Shown here: positions 37,536 to 47,235 of the stretch, one piece after another
Layout of the letters: each line of letters opens with the position of its first letter
How positions within the stretch are numbered: the first letter of the stretch is position 1
Source of the DNA: Aquicella siphonis
Lineage (GTDB): Bacteria > Pseudomonadota > Gammaproteobacteria > DSM-16500
Assembly (NCBI RefSeq): GCF_902459485.1
Contig: NZ_LR699120.1
Span: 62,001 to 126,000 of the forward strand
Length of the DNA stretch: 64,000 nucleotides
Reading direction: 5' to 3'
Notes under the pieces: generated by a model
The model's input: the letters and a program-made list of their open reading frames with translations, nothing else
The model's database searches: none
What the model was told of the DNA's origin: nothing
Made by a program: the position numbers and the translations under genes

Positions 37536-37670
37536 GATATATTCAAGCCTTTGTTTAATATGTTTTTTCTCAGGGCTTGATCGACCAGGCAAAGTACGAT
37601 GGCAAGGCGGTGAGGATGACCATGGGCCATCGCTGTCCGCGCCTGCGCTCTTGCTCATAAGCAGGTTTAT

Positions 37671-37819
37671 CTTCTTTCATCCGGACTGTACCGTCGGCTT
37701 TGGAATCACACCAAATCTGCTGACCTTCTTCATTAGAAAAAGCGCTCGCGGGCTTTCTTACTTGGCGCATACGAAGTAAAATTACCGCCGGTAGGGAATT
37801 GCACCCTGCCCTGAAGATA
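37671..37819 (-). promoter_or_regulatory. FMN riboswitch (RFN element)
   Basis: On the reverse strand the conserved RFN blocks appear in order: ATCTTCAGGGCAGGGTG with AATTCCCTACCGGCGGT, then AAGCCCGCGAGC, GGTCAGCAGATTTGGTG, and CCGACGGTACAGTCCGGATG. It lies 136 bases before ribD. A short stem, 37574-37580 with 37543-37549 (TCAAGCC/GGCTTGA), overlaps the AAAGG ribosome site of ribD, with no U tract, which suggests control of translation. FMN would shut off ribD-ribE-ribBA-ribH. The remaining 37820-38017 sequence has no visible gene. Confidence 0.95.
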
Positions 37820-38017
37820 TGGGCTAGAAGTTAATCCCGGCCGTGTTAAAAGTCAATCCTTGATTGACGGAGCTCACGAAATGAGCTTGCTCCATCGCGG
37901 TTTCCTCATTCCGGCTTTCCGGATTACCCAGGATCAGCTCATGACCGGTATTGATAGCACATAGCAGATTGATGCTTGGAATAGGCGGTATTTACAAAAT
38001 CATCAGAGGTGTTGATC

Positions 38018-39052
38018 ATGGCTCGTGTGCCTGTTAAATGGGGTATTCTTGGAACCAGCATGATTTCTGCGACGATGGCGAAAGCCATTCGGGAATCATC
38101 AATCAGCGAATTATATGCGGTTGGAAGCCGGTCTTTGAAAACTGCCATGGACTTTGCCCATACACATAATATTCCCCGCCACTATTCATGCCATCAGGAT
38201 GTACTTGATGATCCTGAGGTGGATGTCGTCTATATTGGGTTGCCAAACCACTTGCATAAAGAATGGATTGTGCGGTGTGCCGCCTCCGGAAAACATATCT
38301 TGTGTGAAAAACCCTTCGTGACCCGTATCGATGATGCGCGTACCGCGTTGGCAGCCGTTCAAACACACGGCGTGTTTTGTATGGAAGCGCTCATGTATCG
38401 CTGCCATCCCCTGATAAACAAATTGAAGGAAGTGGTTTCAAGTCATGTTTTGGGCAAAATCACGTTGTTTAACGCTGTCTATATGGCAGACATTGTCGAT
38501 TTGGCTAATCCGGTCGAAGGCGGTGCCATTCTGAATCTTGGTTGTTATCCGGTTTCTCTGATACGCTTGCTGGCCGGAAGCGCGCAAGGAAAAAGCATGG
38601 CGGAACCTCTGGAAATCACTTCACTTGGAAGAGTCAGCACAACTCGGAATGATAACCAGGGCAGCCTGTTGATGAAATTTGAGAATGACATGCTGGCAAT
38701 GGTGACAGCGGCGGATGACATCAGCATGTGCGCGCGTTTCGAAATTATCGGAACGAAGGGGTCTTTACGTCTTATCTCCAATCCCTGGCTGCCTGACCGT
38801 ACAGAAAACAGTTTTATTATTCATCATTACCAGAACGGCGAAACTGTAAAAATCAATGTGACTGCTGAGCGATCATTATATACTTATCAGATTGATGCCG
38901 TGAGCCGGCATGTTCTTGACGGCGCAGATCAATGCATGTCCATGTCGCGGCAAGATACGCTGGGGAACATGATGGTACTGGATACCTGGCGGCAACAAAT
39001 AGCGCGCGGCACACAACCAGCAGATAATCAGATCATGGAAAGAATCGCATAG
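38018..39052 (+). CDS. Gfo/Idh/MocA-family oxidoreductase
   Basis: 344 residues from ATG 38018 with GAGGTG before it. The Rossmann start is W-G-I-L-G-T-S-M-I-S, then A-V-G-S-R, V-D-V-V-Y-I-G-L-P-N-H-L-H and H-I-L-C-E-K-P-F (catalytic Lys of the E-K-P motif). M-E-A-L-M-Y-R-C-H-P resembles the dimeric dihydrodiol/glucose-fructose oxidoreductase branch. It probably oxidises or reduces a sugar or cyclitol with NAD(P). The substrate cannot be told. The gene is divergent from the rib operon and followed by the DUF6356 gene. Confidence 0.9.
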   Translation: MARVPVKWGILGTSMISATMAKAIRESSISELYAVGSRSLKTAMDFAHTHNIPRHYSCHQDVLDDPEVDVVYIGLPNHLHKEWIVRCAASGKHILCEKPFVTRIDDARTALAAVQTHGVFCMEALMYRCHPLINKLKEVVSSHVLGKITLFNAVYMADIVDLANPVEGGAILNLGCYPVSLIRLLAGSAQGKSMAEPLEITSLGRVSTTRNDNQGSLLMKFENDMLAMVTAADDISMCARFEIIGTKGSLRLISNPWLPDRTENSFIIHHYQNGETVKINVTAERSLYTYQIDAVSRHVLDGADQCMSMSRQDTLGNMMVLDTWRQQIARGTQPADNQIMERIA

Positions 39053-39060
39053 GAAACAAT

Positions 39061-39369
39061 ATGAGAAATATATTTACCGAACATCCTCACAGCATAGGCG
39101 AAAGCTACTTTCAGCATATGAAGTTTGCAACACTGTTTGGGATCAAGATGATAACTGGAGGACTGGCGTGCATCATACACGCTGTTTTGCCGTTTCTCTT
39201 TCAAAAGACAGGCAGCAAAATGCTTTTGGGAATGACACGGCACTTTGTCGAGCGCATGCCGTCTATCGATGGGAATGTGACAGACTTGTTCCATATCATA
39301 GAAAGAAAGAAGGCTGGCACACCGGTTTCGCTGTCCAAAGAGAACAAGGCGCAGCTCATCAAGTCCTGA
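39061..39369 (+). CDS. DUF6356-family protein
   Basis: 102 residues. Matches the pattern of DUF6356 proteins as I know it: I-F-T-E-H-P-H-S-I-G-E-S-Y-F-Q-H-M near the start, then one hydrophobic stretch with G-G-L-A-C-I-I-H-A-V-L-P-F-L-F (residues about 33-47). The family has no known function; the hydrophobic helix suggests membrane attachment. It begins 8 bases after the oxidoreductase stop and is probably co-transcribed. Confidence 0.8.
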   Translation: MRNIFTEHPHSIGESYFQHMKFATLFGIKMITGGLACIIHAVLPFLFQKTGSKMLLGMTRHFVERMPSIDGNVTDLFHIIERKKAGTPVSLSKENKAQLIKS

Positions 39370-39461
39370 ATGGCGTCAGGATCTGTCCAGGGAGCTTGGC
39401 CGCGTATTGTTTGCGGTCGCATCCGGAATTTTATAACAGCAATTTTTAATGATGAAGTCAG

Positions 39462-40181
39462 ATGCTTATGATACCAGGACAATCCGCCGTAGTCTGGCCG
39501 CCACAGTATAAAGTCAGAAGGCACCGGCTGGCGCGACGGGTGAAAATGAGGGCCAGCCATCATGACGGCCTGGAAATTACCGTTCCGCCGAGTTTTAATT
39601 TGCATGAAATTCCGCGCATACTCGAGGAAAATAAATCCTGGATTATTAAACAGATCGCGCTTTCGCAGGCAACAGTACCGCCGACGCTAATGAGGCCTGA
39701 TCATGTGGAATTTAATGCTCTAAATGAGCTATGGAAGATCCATTATGTCGCGTGCCAATCCAGGCTTGAAATCATTCAACGTCCTCATCGTGAAATCGTT
39801 CTGACCGGGAAAATTCATGAAACAACCCAATGCAGGAAGAAGCTCATTGCATGGATAAGAAATTACTCGCGTGATTATCTCATTTCCCAGTTGGAAACGC
39901 TAAGTTTAGTAACGGGTATGGAATATGCAAGCGCTGCGGTGCGCGATCAAAAAACGGTATGGGGAAGTTGCACGTCAAAAAAATCAATCAGTCTGAATTA
40001 TAAACTGGTTTTTCTTCCGCATCGGTTATTGCGCCATATCATCATTCATGAACTCTGTCATACGAAATACTTGAATCATTCAAGACGTTTTTGGAACCTG
40101 GTCGGCGAACATGATCCGGATTGGAGGTCGCATAAACTGGAATTACGGTCAGCGGACCGGTTTATTCCGGGATGGCTATAA
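39462..40181 (+). CDS. YgjP-like metal-dependent hydrolase (M48/SprT-like fold)
   Basis: 239 residues. The zinc motif H-E-L-C-H-T-K-Y-L-N-H-S-R-R-F-W near residue 191 (H-E-x2-H plus a downstream His) is that of the YgjP/DUF45 family, as are V-W-G-S-C-T-S-K-K-S-I-S-L-N and the R-x-x-R-R basic start. ATG 39462 and 39468 are both possible starts; neither has a strong ribosome site. The biological role of the family is not established. Confidence 0.9.
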   Translation: MLMIPGQSAVVWPPQYKVRRHRLARRVKMRASHHDGLEITVPPSFNLHEIPRILEENKSWIIKQIALSQATVPPTLMRPDHVEFNALNELWKIHYVACQSRLEIIQRPHREIVLTGKIHETTQCRKKLIAWIRNYSRDYLISQLETLSLVTGMEYASAAVRDQKTVWGSCTSKKSISLNYKLVFLPHRLLRHIIIHELCHTKYLNHSRRFWNLVGEHDPDWRSHKLELRSADRFIPGWL

Positions 40182-40205
40182 AAGCCGGCGCAAAAGACGC
40201 CGGCT
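40180..40205 (-). terminator. Probable rho-independent terminator for sodC
   Basis: AGCCGGCG (40183-40190) and CGCCGGCT (40198-40205) pair around a 7-base loop. On the reverse strand the stem is followed by TTTTA. It lies 77 bases past the sodC stop and abuts the stop codon of the opposite gene; only the reverse-strand side has a T run. Confidence 0.6.
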
Positions 40206-40281
40206 GTTCATGCGGCGGAAGATCTTGATTTGCAGAGTAAAGCCTTACGGACAATTCTATTCTGGTGTTTGTCAGGGAAGT

Positions 40282-40806
40282 TCATGCCGGTTTTTTTTCA
40301 ATGACCCCGCACGCAATGCGCGCTCCTCCGCCACCCAGTTTTTCCGGCTTATCCGAATAATTGTCTCCGCCGGCATGAATCATGATGGCATGTCCGAGGA
40401 TCTGGGACAGTTTGAAACGCGGCGCCAGCGTCGGGAGGGTCGCTGTTCCATCATTGTTGACAATTAATACTGGCAAATCCCCCAGATGCCCATGCTTGCT
40501 ATAAGGACCATTATGTTGATCTGAATTGGCAGGATCCAGATGTCCACCCGCCGCTTTCCCATTATCAGCACAAGAAGGATTAACATGCACATGGAATCCA
40601 TGCACGCCGGGCGGCAAACCCTTCAGATCAGGAGTCAGTAACACCCCGCAAAAGGAGTCTTCGGCAGTAATGCTGCCTATATTTTGCACTTTCCCGCTGG
40701 TGGCATTGAATAATTCTATCGGGATGGTCACGCTCGCGTGGGCGAGGTTGACACCCAGTACAGCCAAAACGCCAAACATCAAATGTGAAATTTTTTTTCC
40801 TGGCAT
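40282..40806 (-). CDS. sodC: Periplasmic Cu,Zn superoxide dismutase
   Basis: 174 residues with a signal peptide cleaved after A-H-A (about residue 24). Metal ligands are present: H-G-F-H-V-H (Cu), G-H-L-D and H-N-G-P-Y-S-K-H-G-H-L-G-D-L (bridging His, Zn His and Asp), and M-I-H-A-G-G-D-N-Y-S-D. The disulphide Cys lie in S-F-C-G-V and the terminal I-A-C-G-V. A GGAG site precedes ATG 40806. It detoxifies superoxide in the periplasm, e.g. from host phagocytes, and is divergent from the copper ATPase. Confidence 0.94.
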   Translation of the reverse strand: MPGKKISHLMFGVLAVLGVNLAHASVTIPIELFNATSGKVQNIGSITAEDSFCGVLLTPDLKGLPPGVHGFHVHVNPSCADNGKAAGGHLDPANSDQHNGPYSKHGHLGDLPVLIVNNDGTATLPTLAPRFKLSQILGHAIMIHAGGDNYSDKPEKLGGGGARIACGVIEKKPA

Positions 40807-40997
40807 GGTAATATCTCCCTGATTCTATCAGCAGTGTAGGAACCAATATGAATGAACTCTGCAACCTGTTTCAAAAAGTCTGACAGCAAATGCATGCCGG
40901 GTTTTGAAGCGGGTTTCAGCCTAGCTTAGCTTATGTATATGCAATCATAAACCAAAAGTTCCATGCGGGACATTTGATCTTTAAGGAAAATATTCAT

Positions 40998-43244
40998 ATG
41001 GCAGAACCCGAATCAAACAATACACCTGATGAAAAATGCTGTGCGCACTCAAGCCATCATCACAAACATCATTCACCTTCCGCCTCACCGCCAGGGAAAC
41101 AATCTCTTCGCGGCGATAAACAAGCTTCCTATACTTGCCCCATGCATCCGGAAATCATTCAGCAAGGACCAGGCTCGTGCCCGATATGCGGCATGTCATT
41201 GGAGCCGATGGCCGTGTCCGCGGGTGAAGAACCTAATGAAGAACTAATGGATATGTCCTGGCGGTTTTGGCTGGGCGTGGTATTCACTGTTCCCATCTTT
41301 TTCCTCACCATGGGCGCGGATATACCGCTGCTTTCCAACTGGGTACGCGCCATCCCCCCCGGGGTATCTTCCTGGGCTCAACTGATTCTTGCAGTCCCGG
41401 TTGTGTTTTATTCCGCCTGGCCTTTGATGACCAAAGCAGGACAATCGCTGATAAGGTTCAGCCTGAATATGTTTACCTTGATTGCGCTAGGTATTGGCGT
41501 GGCCTTTGGTTACAGCGTGATTGCCGTGATATTTCCAGGCTTGTTTCCGCCCGCGTTTAAAGGCATGCATGGCCAGGTCAATTTGTATTTCGAAGCCGCG
41601 GCAGCCATCACGGTTTTGGTCTTGCTTGGCCAAATCATGGAAATAAAAGGAAGAGAACGGACTGGCCTGGCTTTGCGTGCGCTGCTTGACCTGACCCCGA
41701 AACTGGCCCGCAAAATCATGGCGGATGAAAGTGAAGTGGATGTTCCTCTGGGAGAAGTGCATGTGAATGACAGGCTGCGGGTTCGTCCGGGCGAAAAGAT
41801 TCCAGTGGATGGCGTTATTGTTGAAGGCTCCAGCGCAATTGACGAATCCATGATTACCGGCGAATCGCTTCCGGTTGAGAAAGCAAAAGATGCCAAGGTC
41901 ATAGGCGGGACAGTAAATTTGACCGGAACTTTCATCATGCTGGCGCAGCACGTGGGCAGCGAAACGATGTTGTCGCAGATTGTGCAGCAAGTGGCGGAAG
42001 CACAACATTCTCGTGCTCCCATTCAGCGCCTGGCTGATTCGATTTCCGCTTATTTTGTGCCGGCAGTGATAGGTATCGCGGTAATCACTTTCTTCGCTTG
42101 GACATTGTTTGGCCCCGATCCCGCGATGACTTACGGATTGGTTTCCGCCATATCGGTTCTTATTATCGCCTGTCCCTGTGCCGTGGGGCTTGCGACTCCC
42201 ATGTCTATTATGGTGGGTATGGGCAGAGGCGCGCAGGCTGGAATCTTGATCAAAAATGCTGAAAGCCTGGAAAGATTTGAAAAAGTCAGTGTGCTTGTCG
42301 TCGATAAAACCGGGACATTGACACTGGGCAAGCCTCAGATTAACAAGACTGTTCCCATGACCGGATATTCAGAATCCGACTTGTTATTTTACGCGGCCAG
42401 TCTGGAAAGTCATAGCGAACATCCGCTGGCTGGAGCCATTTTATCCGCCGCAAAGACCCGAAATATAACCATACAGAGGCCTGATCAATTTCATGCCGAG
42501 GTGGGCAAGGGAATTATCGGGATGGTCGATCAAAAGCGAGTCGCCTTAGGGAATAACAAGTTGCTGGAAATGCTGGGCATCTCGCAAGGTTCCATTCAAG
42601 AGCCAGCGGAGCAGCTGCGCCGTGACGGCGGCACAGTCATGTTCGTGGTGGTGGAAGACCGTATCGCAGGTTTGATCAGCGTCGCAGATACCATCAAGCC
42701 CACTACGCCCGAAGCATTGAATGCCTTACGCGACGAAGGCCTGCAAATCATGATGGTAACGGGTGATAATGCCACCACCGCTGCCGCGATTGCGGACAGA
42801 TTGAAGATTGCGTCTTTTGAAGCTGATGTGCTTCCTCATAAGAAAACGGAAGTCATCAAGCGATTGCGCGATGAGGGAAATATCGTGGCCATGGCAGGGG
42901 ATGGGATCAACGATGCCGCGGCACTGGCGGAAGCAGACATCGGCATTGCCATGGGAACAGGCACGGATATAGCCATGCAAAGCGCAAACATTACTTTGGT
43001 GAAAGGAGATTTAACCGGGATATCGCGCGCGCGCAAGCTCAGTCAGCATGTCATGCGTAACATTCGTGAGAACCTGTTTCTGGCTTTTATTTATAATGCA
43101 TTGTGTATTCCGATTGCGGCAGGCGTGTTGTTTCCCTGGACCGGAATGTTATTAAGCCCCATTTTTGCCGCGGCGGCCATGAGTCTGAGTTCGGTGTCTG
43201 TTATCCTGAATGCTTCCCGTTTGCGGAAAATTCGTTTGCAATGA
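40998..43244 (+). CDS. copA: Copper-translocating P1B-type ATPase
   Basis: 748 residues from ATG 40998 (AAGGAAA site upstream). The N-terminus has a His cluster (H-S-S-H-H-H-K-H-H) and a heavy-metal-binding domain (Y-T-C-P-M-H-P-E...C-P-I-C-G-M) instead of the usual C-x-x-C ferredoxin-like HMA domain. Eight transmembrane helices are expected. C-P-C-A-V-G-L in helix 6, D-K-T-G-T-L-T (phosphorylated Asp), the H-P motif S-E-H-P-L-A and G-D-G-I-N-D-A form the pump. Helix 7-8 residues Y-N-A and M-S-L-S-S fit Cu(I). It exports copper from the cytoplasm. sodC lies across the divergent gap, suggesting shared copper logic. Confidence 0.92.
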   Translation: MAEPESNNTPDEKCCAHSSHHHKHHSPSASPPGKQSLRGDKQASYTCPMHPEIIQQGPGSCPICGMSLEPMAVSAGEEPNEELMDMSWRFWLGVVFTVPIFFLTMGADIPLLSNWVRAIPPGVSSWAQLILAVPVVFYSAWPLMTKAGQSLIRFSLNMFTLIALGIGVAFGYSVIAVIFPGLFPPAFKGMHGQVNLYFEAAAAITVLVLLGQIMEIKGRERTGLALRALLDLTPKLARKIMADESEVDVPLGEVHVNDRLRVRPGEKIPVDGVIVEGSSAIDESMITGESLPVEKAKDAKVIGGTVNLTGTFIMLAQHVGSETMLSQIVQQVAEAQHSRAPIQRLADSISAYFVPAVIGIAVITFFAWTLFGPDPAMTYGLVSAISVLIIACPCAVGLATPMSIMVGMGRGAQAGILIKNAESLERFEKVSVLVVDKTGTLTLGKPQINKTVPMTGYSESDLLFYAASLESHSEHPLAGAILSAAKTRNITIQRPDQFHAEVGKGIIGMVDQKRVALGNNKLLEMLGISQGSIQEPAEQLRRDGGTVMFVVVEDRIAGLISVADTIKPTTPEALNALRDEGLQIMMVTGDNATTAAAIADRLKIASFEADVLPHKKTEVIKRLRDEGNIVAMAGDGINDAAALAEADIGIAMGTGTDIAMQSANITLVKGDLTGISRARKLSQHVMRNIRENLFLAFIYNALCIPIAAGVLFPWTGMLLSPIFAAAAMSLSSVSVILNASRLRKIRLQ

Positions 43245-43299
43245 TGGCTGACCAATGGGTCAGCAGGAAAGAGATGAAACATGACAGGGTGGACATTTC

Positions 43300-43776
43300 A
43301 TGAGCGCGACTTATGCTTACCGCTGGACGCAGAAAATTCCGGTATGCCTGCTACGCTGGATGATTAATTTTTGGCCTCCTTATCTGGGTACCGGAATCTG
43401 GATTGAAAAAATTACCGATGATTTTCGCACAATAACAGTACGCATGAGTTTGCGCTGGTATAACCGCAATTATGTCGGCACCCATTTTGGCGGATCTATG
43501 TATGCCATGACAGACCCGTTTTATATGTTGATGCTGATTAAAAATCTGGGCGAGAATTACATCGTCTGGGATAAGGCGGCTTATATAGAATTTAAAAAGC
43601 CCGGGAAAGACACTCTGCGCGCGACTTTTGCCTTTACTAGGGAAGAAATTCAAGCTATCAGGCACCAGGCGGATATGAATGAAAAGTTTGTGTTTGATCG
43701 TCCCGTGGATTTGTTTGATCAGGAAGGCAGAATTGTTGCCAGAGTGGTCAAAACGTTATATGTACGAAAAAAATGA
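43300..43776 (+). CDS. DUF4442-type hotdog-fold thioesterase-like protein
   Basis: 158 residues. N-Y-V-G-T-H-F-G-G-S-M-Y-A-M-T-D-P near residues 57-73 and V-W-D-K-A-A-Y-I-E-F-K-K-P-G are typical of DUF4442 hotdog proteins related to PaaI thioesterases. Such proteins hydrolyse acyl-CoA or bind acyl chains; the substrate is unknown. It follows copA by 55 bases with a small hairpin (about 43246-43263) between. Confidence 0.88.
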   Translation: MSATYAYRWTQKIPVCLLRWMINFWPPYLGTGIWIEKITDDFRTITVRMSLRWYNRNYVGTHFGGSMYAMTDPFYMLMLIKNLGENYIVWDKAAYIEFKKPGKDTLRATFAFTREEIQAIRHQADMNEKFVFDRPVDLFDQEGRIVARVVKTLYVRKK

Positions 43777-43950
43777 AGTGACTTATAATATGAGTTCTGT
43801 CTCCCATTCATGGGAAATGATAATGCACAAGGCGATGAGCGTTTTGTGTTTGGGTTGGGAATGACAGGGCAGTGTTTTCAAAAGTGGAATGATGATTCAT
43901 TCTTGTTCCTAATAATTGATAAAAGAAAGATCCGGCAAGAGGAGAATGTG

Positions 43951-44262
43951 ATGGCATTACGTTACTGGGCTTTTATTTACTTGTCACCTGGTTTTAATCA
44001 TGAAAAAGATATCGATGAAATGAAGTCCGACCAGACGCGAGTCAAAATCATTGGCATTGATATGAATCATAAAGAACATGTAATTGAGGTAGCAAAAAAA
44101 CTGGTGGAAGAAGGGGTGCAGTGTATCGAGCTGTGCGGAGGTTTTGGACCTGTCTGGATTAGTCAAGTCATGGAGGCCATTAATCATGCTGTCCCGGTGG
44201 GCGGGGTTTTTTATGGCCCTGAAGCGAGAAGGCCCATGCTGGACATTCTAAACTCACCCTGA
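43951..44262 (+). CDS. DUF6506-family protein
   Basis: 103 residues from ATG 43951, preceded by AGGAG at 6 bases. The frame extends to 43810, but those 47 residues are not family-like. The Y-x-x-I-Y-L-S-P-G start, E-L-C-G-G-F-G-P and V-P-V-G-G-V-F-Y-G-P match small DUF6506 proteins as I recall them. No function is known, and there is no signal peptide or membrane segment. Confidence 0.75.
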   Translation: MALRYWAFIYLSPGFNHEKDIDEMKSDQTRVKIIGIDMNHKEHVIEVAKKLVEEGVQCIELCGGFGPVWISQVMEAINHAVPVGGVFYGPEARRPMLDILNSP

Positions 44263-44323
44263 TTGAAGGGAGGGGACAAGCTGGATAGCGGATTGCAATT
44301 GTTAATGTGAAACAGGCATTAAA

Positions 44324-44989
44324 ATGAAAATCTTGATTGTGTATGCTCATCCCGAGCCAAGCTCATTTAACGCTGCGCTCAGAGATATGGCTGTGCGTAC
44401 GATGGAATCCATGGGCTTTGAAGTCAGGATTTCTGATTTATACGCAATGAAATTCAATCCGGTTGCCAGCTGGAGTGATTTCAGGAACGGCCACGATCTG
44501 TCATCCCGTCAGTACGGGATGATACAGCGTGATGCCTATTTGAATGATCTTTTAAGCAATGACATCAAGGAAGAACAGAGCAAGCTGGCCTGGTGTGATA
44601 GCGTACTATTGCAATTTCCTCTATGGTGGTTTGGAATGCCAGCCATTTTAAAAGGATGGCTTGATCGCATATTCACTGCGGGTTTTGCTTTTGACAAGGA
44701 TAAATGGTTCGACAGCGGTCTGTTGAAGCCCAGGAAGGTTTTGGTATCAGTCACCACGCAGTCACCGGAAAGTGCTTACCAAGAGAGCGGCATACATGGC
44801 AGGATGGATCAGTACCTCAAGCCCATTCATCATACATTCCGGTTTGCCGGCATTTCACCTTTGTCACCATTTATTGCATACGGTGTTATGAATATGGATG
44901 ATCAGGCTAGGCGCGGAGTATTGCAAGACTATCATGATCATCTGATCAGATTTTTGAAAAAACAGGTTTCCATCAATCCGGATTCATGA
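44324..44989 (+). CDS. NAD(P)H quinone oxidoreductase, flavodoxin-like
   Basis: 221 residues. I-V-Y-A-H-P-E-P-S-S-F-N near the start, L-Q-F-P-L-W-W-F-G-M-P-A-I-L-K-G-W and F-T-A-G-F-A-F define the NQO1/MdaB/KefF flavodoxin-fold group, which binds FAD or FMN and reduces quinones by two electrons. A protective role against redox stress is likely; the substrate is uncertain. Start ATG 44324; no operon partner is evident, though the GFA gene follows by 57 bases. Confidence 0.9.
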   Translation: MKILIVYAHPEPSSFNAALRDMAVRTMESMGFEVRISDLYAMKFNPVASWSDFRNGHDLSSRQYGMIQRDAYLNDLLSNDIKEEQSKLAWCDSVLLQFPLWWFGMPAILKGWLDRIFTAGFAFDKDKWFDSGLLKPRKVLVSVTTQSPESAYQESGIHGRMDQYLKPIHHTFRFAGISPLSPFIAYGVMNMDDQARRGVLQDYHDHLIRFLKKQVSINPDS

Positions 44990-45046
44990 TGGGACTCGCC
45001 AGACCGGCAGATTTTTCATATGACACGCCATCATAGGGAGACAATC

Positions 45047-45538
45047 ATGTTATTAAAAGGATCTTGTCACTGCAAAGCGGTGAGATTTGAAGTCAATTCC
45101 CATACGCCTTATCCATTCATGCGGTGTTATTGTTCCATTTGCCGCAAGACCGCGGGTGGAGGTGGGTATGCCATCAATATCATGGGGCAGGCTGATAGTC
45201 TTAAAGTCATTGGAAAACAATATGTGAAAGTTTACCACGCCATATTGGGACGAACCCGGGAAAACCGGCCCAAACGAAGCACAGGTCGCCGGCATTTTTG
45301 TCAACGCTGTGCCAGCTGTTTGTGGATTTCTGATCCTGCCTGGCCTGATCTTGTTCATCCTTTCGCGTCAGCGATTGATACGCCCTTGCCCATTCCGCCT
45401 GAACGCGTTCACATCATGCTCGATTATGCGGCTGGCTGGTGTGATATTCCCAAAGGCAAAAGAGAGGTGTGTTTTGCGCGATACCCAGAAGAATCAATCG
45501 CGGAATGGCATGAACGGCATGAATTATATGAAAAGTAA
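45047..45538 (+). CDS. GFA-family (CENP-V type) zinc-binding protein
   Basis: 163 residues from ATG 45047 with AGGGAG before it. Zn ligands are visible: G-S-C-H-C-K-A-V, C-Y-C-S-I-C-R-K-T-A-G and C-Q-R-C-A-S. These define the GFA (glutathione-dependent formaldehyde-activating, CENP-V/S-gfa) fold. Many members have no proven enzyme activity and act as small-molecule binders or thiol lyases, so the exact role is open. Confidence 0.88.
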   Translation: MLLKGSCHCKAVRFEVNSHTPYPFMRCYCSICRKTAGGGGYAINIMGQADSLKVIGKQYVKVYHAILGRTRENRPKRSTGRRHFCQRCASCLWISDPAWPDLVHPFASAIDTPLPIPPERVHIMLDYAAGWCDIPKGKREVCFARYPEESIAEWHERHELYEK

Positions 45539-45654
45539 AATTCCTCTCCATTAAATGATTTCAACTTCACGCCGGCAACACGCTATAATCCTGCGAATTA
45601 TCGCGCAGACAGCCGCCTGCCGCGGTTCGAGCCAGATGATTGAGGATGAAGACA

Positions 45655-47163
45655 ATGCGTAATTATCTATTGGCTATTGATCAGGGTACAACCAATAGCC
45701 GCGCAATTATTTTTGACCGCCGCGGCTGCTTGATCAGTCAGCATGAAATGGCCTTGCGGCAGACTTTCCCCAGGGATGGATGGGTTGAGCAAGATCCACT
45801 CGAGATGTTCGCAAATACAGTGGAGTGTTGCCGCGCAGCGCTAGGAAAGGCAAATCTCGATGCAGATTCCCTCGCCGCCGCCGGCATATCGAATCAGCGT
45901 GAAACCACAGTCATCTGGGACAGGATAACCGGAAAACCCGTCTATCCTGCTATTGTGTGGCAAGACCGCAGAACCAGTGAAATGTGCAGGCAGTTATCAA
46001 AAACATTCTTGCAAGAAATGGTCTATCACAAAACCGGATTATTACTGGATCCCTATTTTTCTGCCACCAAGATTGTATGGATACTGGAGAATGTCCAAGG
46101 CGTCCGCGAACGGGCAGCAAAGGGTGACTTGTTATTCGGCACAGTGGATACATTTTTGTTGTGGCAATTGACGCATGGCAAATCGCATGCGACAGATGCG
46201 ACAAATGCTTCCAGGACATTATTGTTTAACATACATGATCAAACCTGGGATGACGAGATTTTGAGAGCATTTAATATTCCTGCTGTCATGTTGCCTGTTG
46301 TGAAAGACAATACCGCGGATTTTGGCGACATTCATGGCTCTATTCTTGGGAAAAGCGTTCCGGTTACCGGAATGGCGGGCGATCAGCAGGCAGCGACGAT
46401 TGGGCAAGCGTGTTTTCACTCCGGCATGGTAAAAGCCACTTACGGCACGGGGTGTTTTATGTTGTTGAACACAGGCGACAGAGTCATACAGTCAAATAAC
46501 AAGCTGCTTTCAACCATAGCGTACCGCATCGATCATCACGTGACTTATGGTCTGGAGGGAAGCATTTTTTCCGCGGGTGAGACGGTGAAATGGCTCAGAG
46601 ACACACTTGGGCTCATTACCCATGCCGCTGAAACTGAAGCGCTCGCAAAAAAAGTTCATAGTACCGAAGGTGTGTATTTAATACCGGCGTTTACAGGCCT
46701 GGGGGCGCCTTATTGGGATCCGGATGCCAGAGGCGCCTTGTTGGGTTTGACGAGAAGCAGCGGCAGAGAACATGTTGTGCGGGCTGCGCTTGAAAATGTC
46801 GCCTATCAGACCCGGGATCTGCTTGAAGCCATGAAGTCAGATTGTCATTCCGGGTTGAATACACTGCGAGTGGACGGAGGGATGGCGGCGAATAACTGGC
46901 TCTTGCAGTTTTTGTCCGATATCCTCAATTTACAAGTGCATCGTCCGGTTTGCATCGAAACAACCGCGCTGGGAGCTGCTTATCTCGCCGGATTACAGGC
47001 AGGATTATATCAGTCTCTGGATGATATTTCCAAAATGTGGCAAATGTCGGCGTCATTTGTCTCCCAAATGTCAAAAACCGAGCGTGACAAGTTATACCTG
47101 GGCTGGCGTAACGCCGTTAATAAAGTGACGCGAGCCGGGGCGTTTTCCCTAGACCAGAAATAA
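45655..47163 (+). CDS. glpK: Glycerol kinase
   Basis: 502 residues, ATG 45655 with TGAGG upstream. A-I-D-Q-G-T-T-N-S-R-A-I-I-F-D (phosphate loop), N-Q-R-E-T-T-V-I-W-D, V-W-Q-D-R-R and G-A-A-Y-L-A-G-L mark GlpK, an FGGY kinase that phosphorylates glycerol. A-T-Y-G-T-G-C-F-M-L-L-N is the usual second nucleotide segment. No glpF or glpD lies in the window. The protein appears complete, so glycerol from host lipids could be used. Confidence 0.94.
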   Translation: MRNYLLAIDQGTTNSRAIIFDRRGCLISQHEMALRQTFPRDGWVEQDPLEMFANTVECCRAALGKANLDADSLAAAGISNQRETTVIWDRITGKPVYPAIVWQDRRTSEMCRQLSKTFLQEMVYHKTGLLLDPYFSATKIVWILENVQGVRERAAKGDLLFGTVDTFLLWQLTHGKSHATDATNASRTLLFNIHDQTWDDEILRAFNIPAVMLPVVKDNTADFGDIHGSILGKSVPVTGMAGDQQAATIGQACFHSGMVKATYGTGCFMLLNTGDRVIQSNNKLLSTIAYRIDHHVTYGLEGSIFSAGETVKWLRDTLGLITHAAETEALAKKVHSTEGVYLIPAFTGLGAPYWDPDARGALLGLTRSSGREHVVRAALENVAYQTRDLLEAMKSDCHSGLNTLRVDGGMAANNWLLQFLSDILNLQVHRPVCIETTALGAAYLAGLQAGLYQSLDDISKMWQMSASFVSQMSKTERDKLYLGWRNAVNKVTRAGAFSLDQK

Positions 47164-47235
47164 CAGGTTCCGATATTTGCTCGAACGCCATTTTGTGCTA
47201 AGTTACTAGGTTGAATCAGCATGGATTGCAAATGA

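Noticed and set aside
36490-37630. Forward frames opposite ribD
   Set aside because: No family features, and the reverse-strand ribD is unmistakable.
45615-45640. tRNA T-loop (GGTTCGAGCC) before glpK
   Set aside because: No acceptor stem, D-arm or CCA-like end can be drawn around it.
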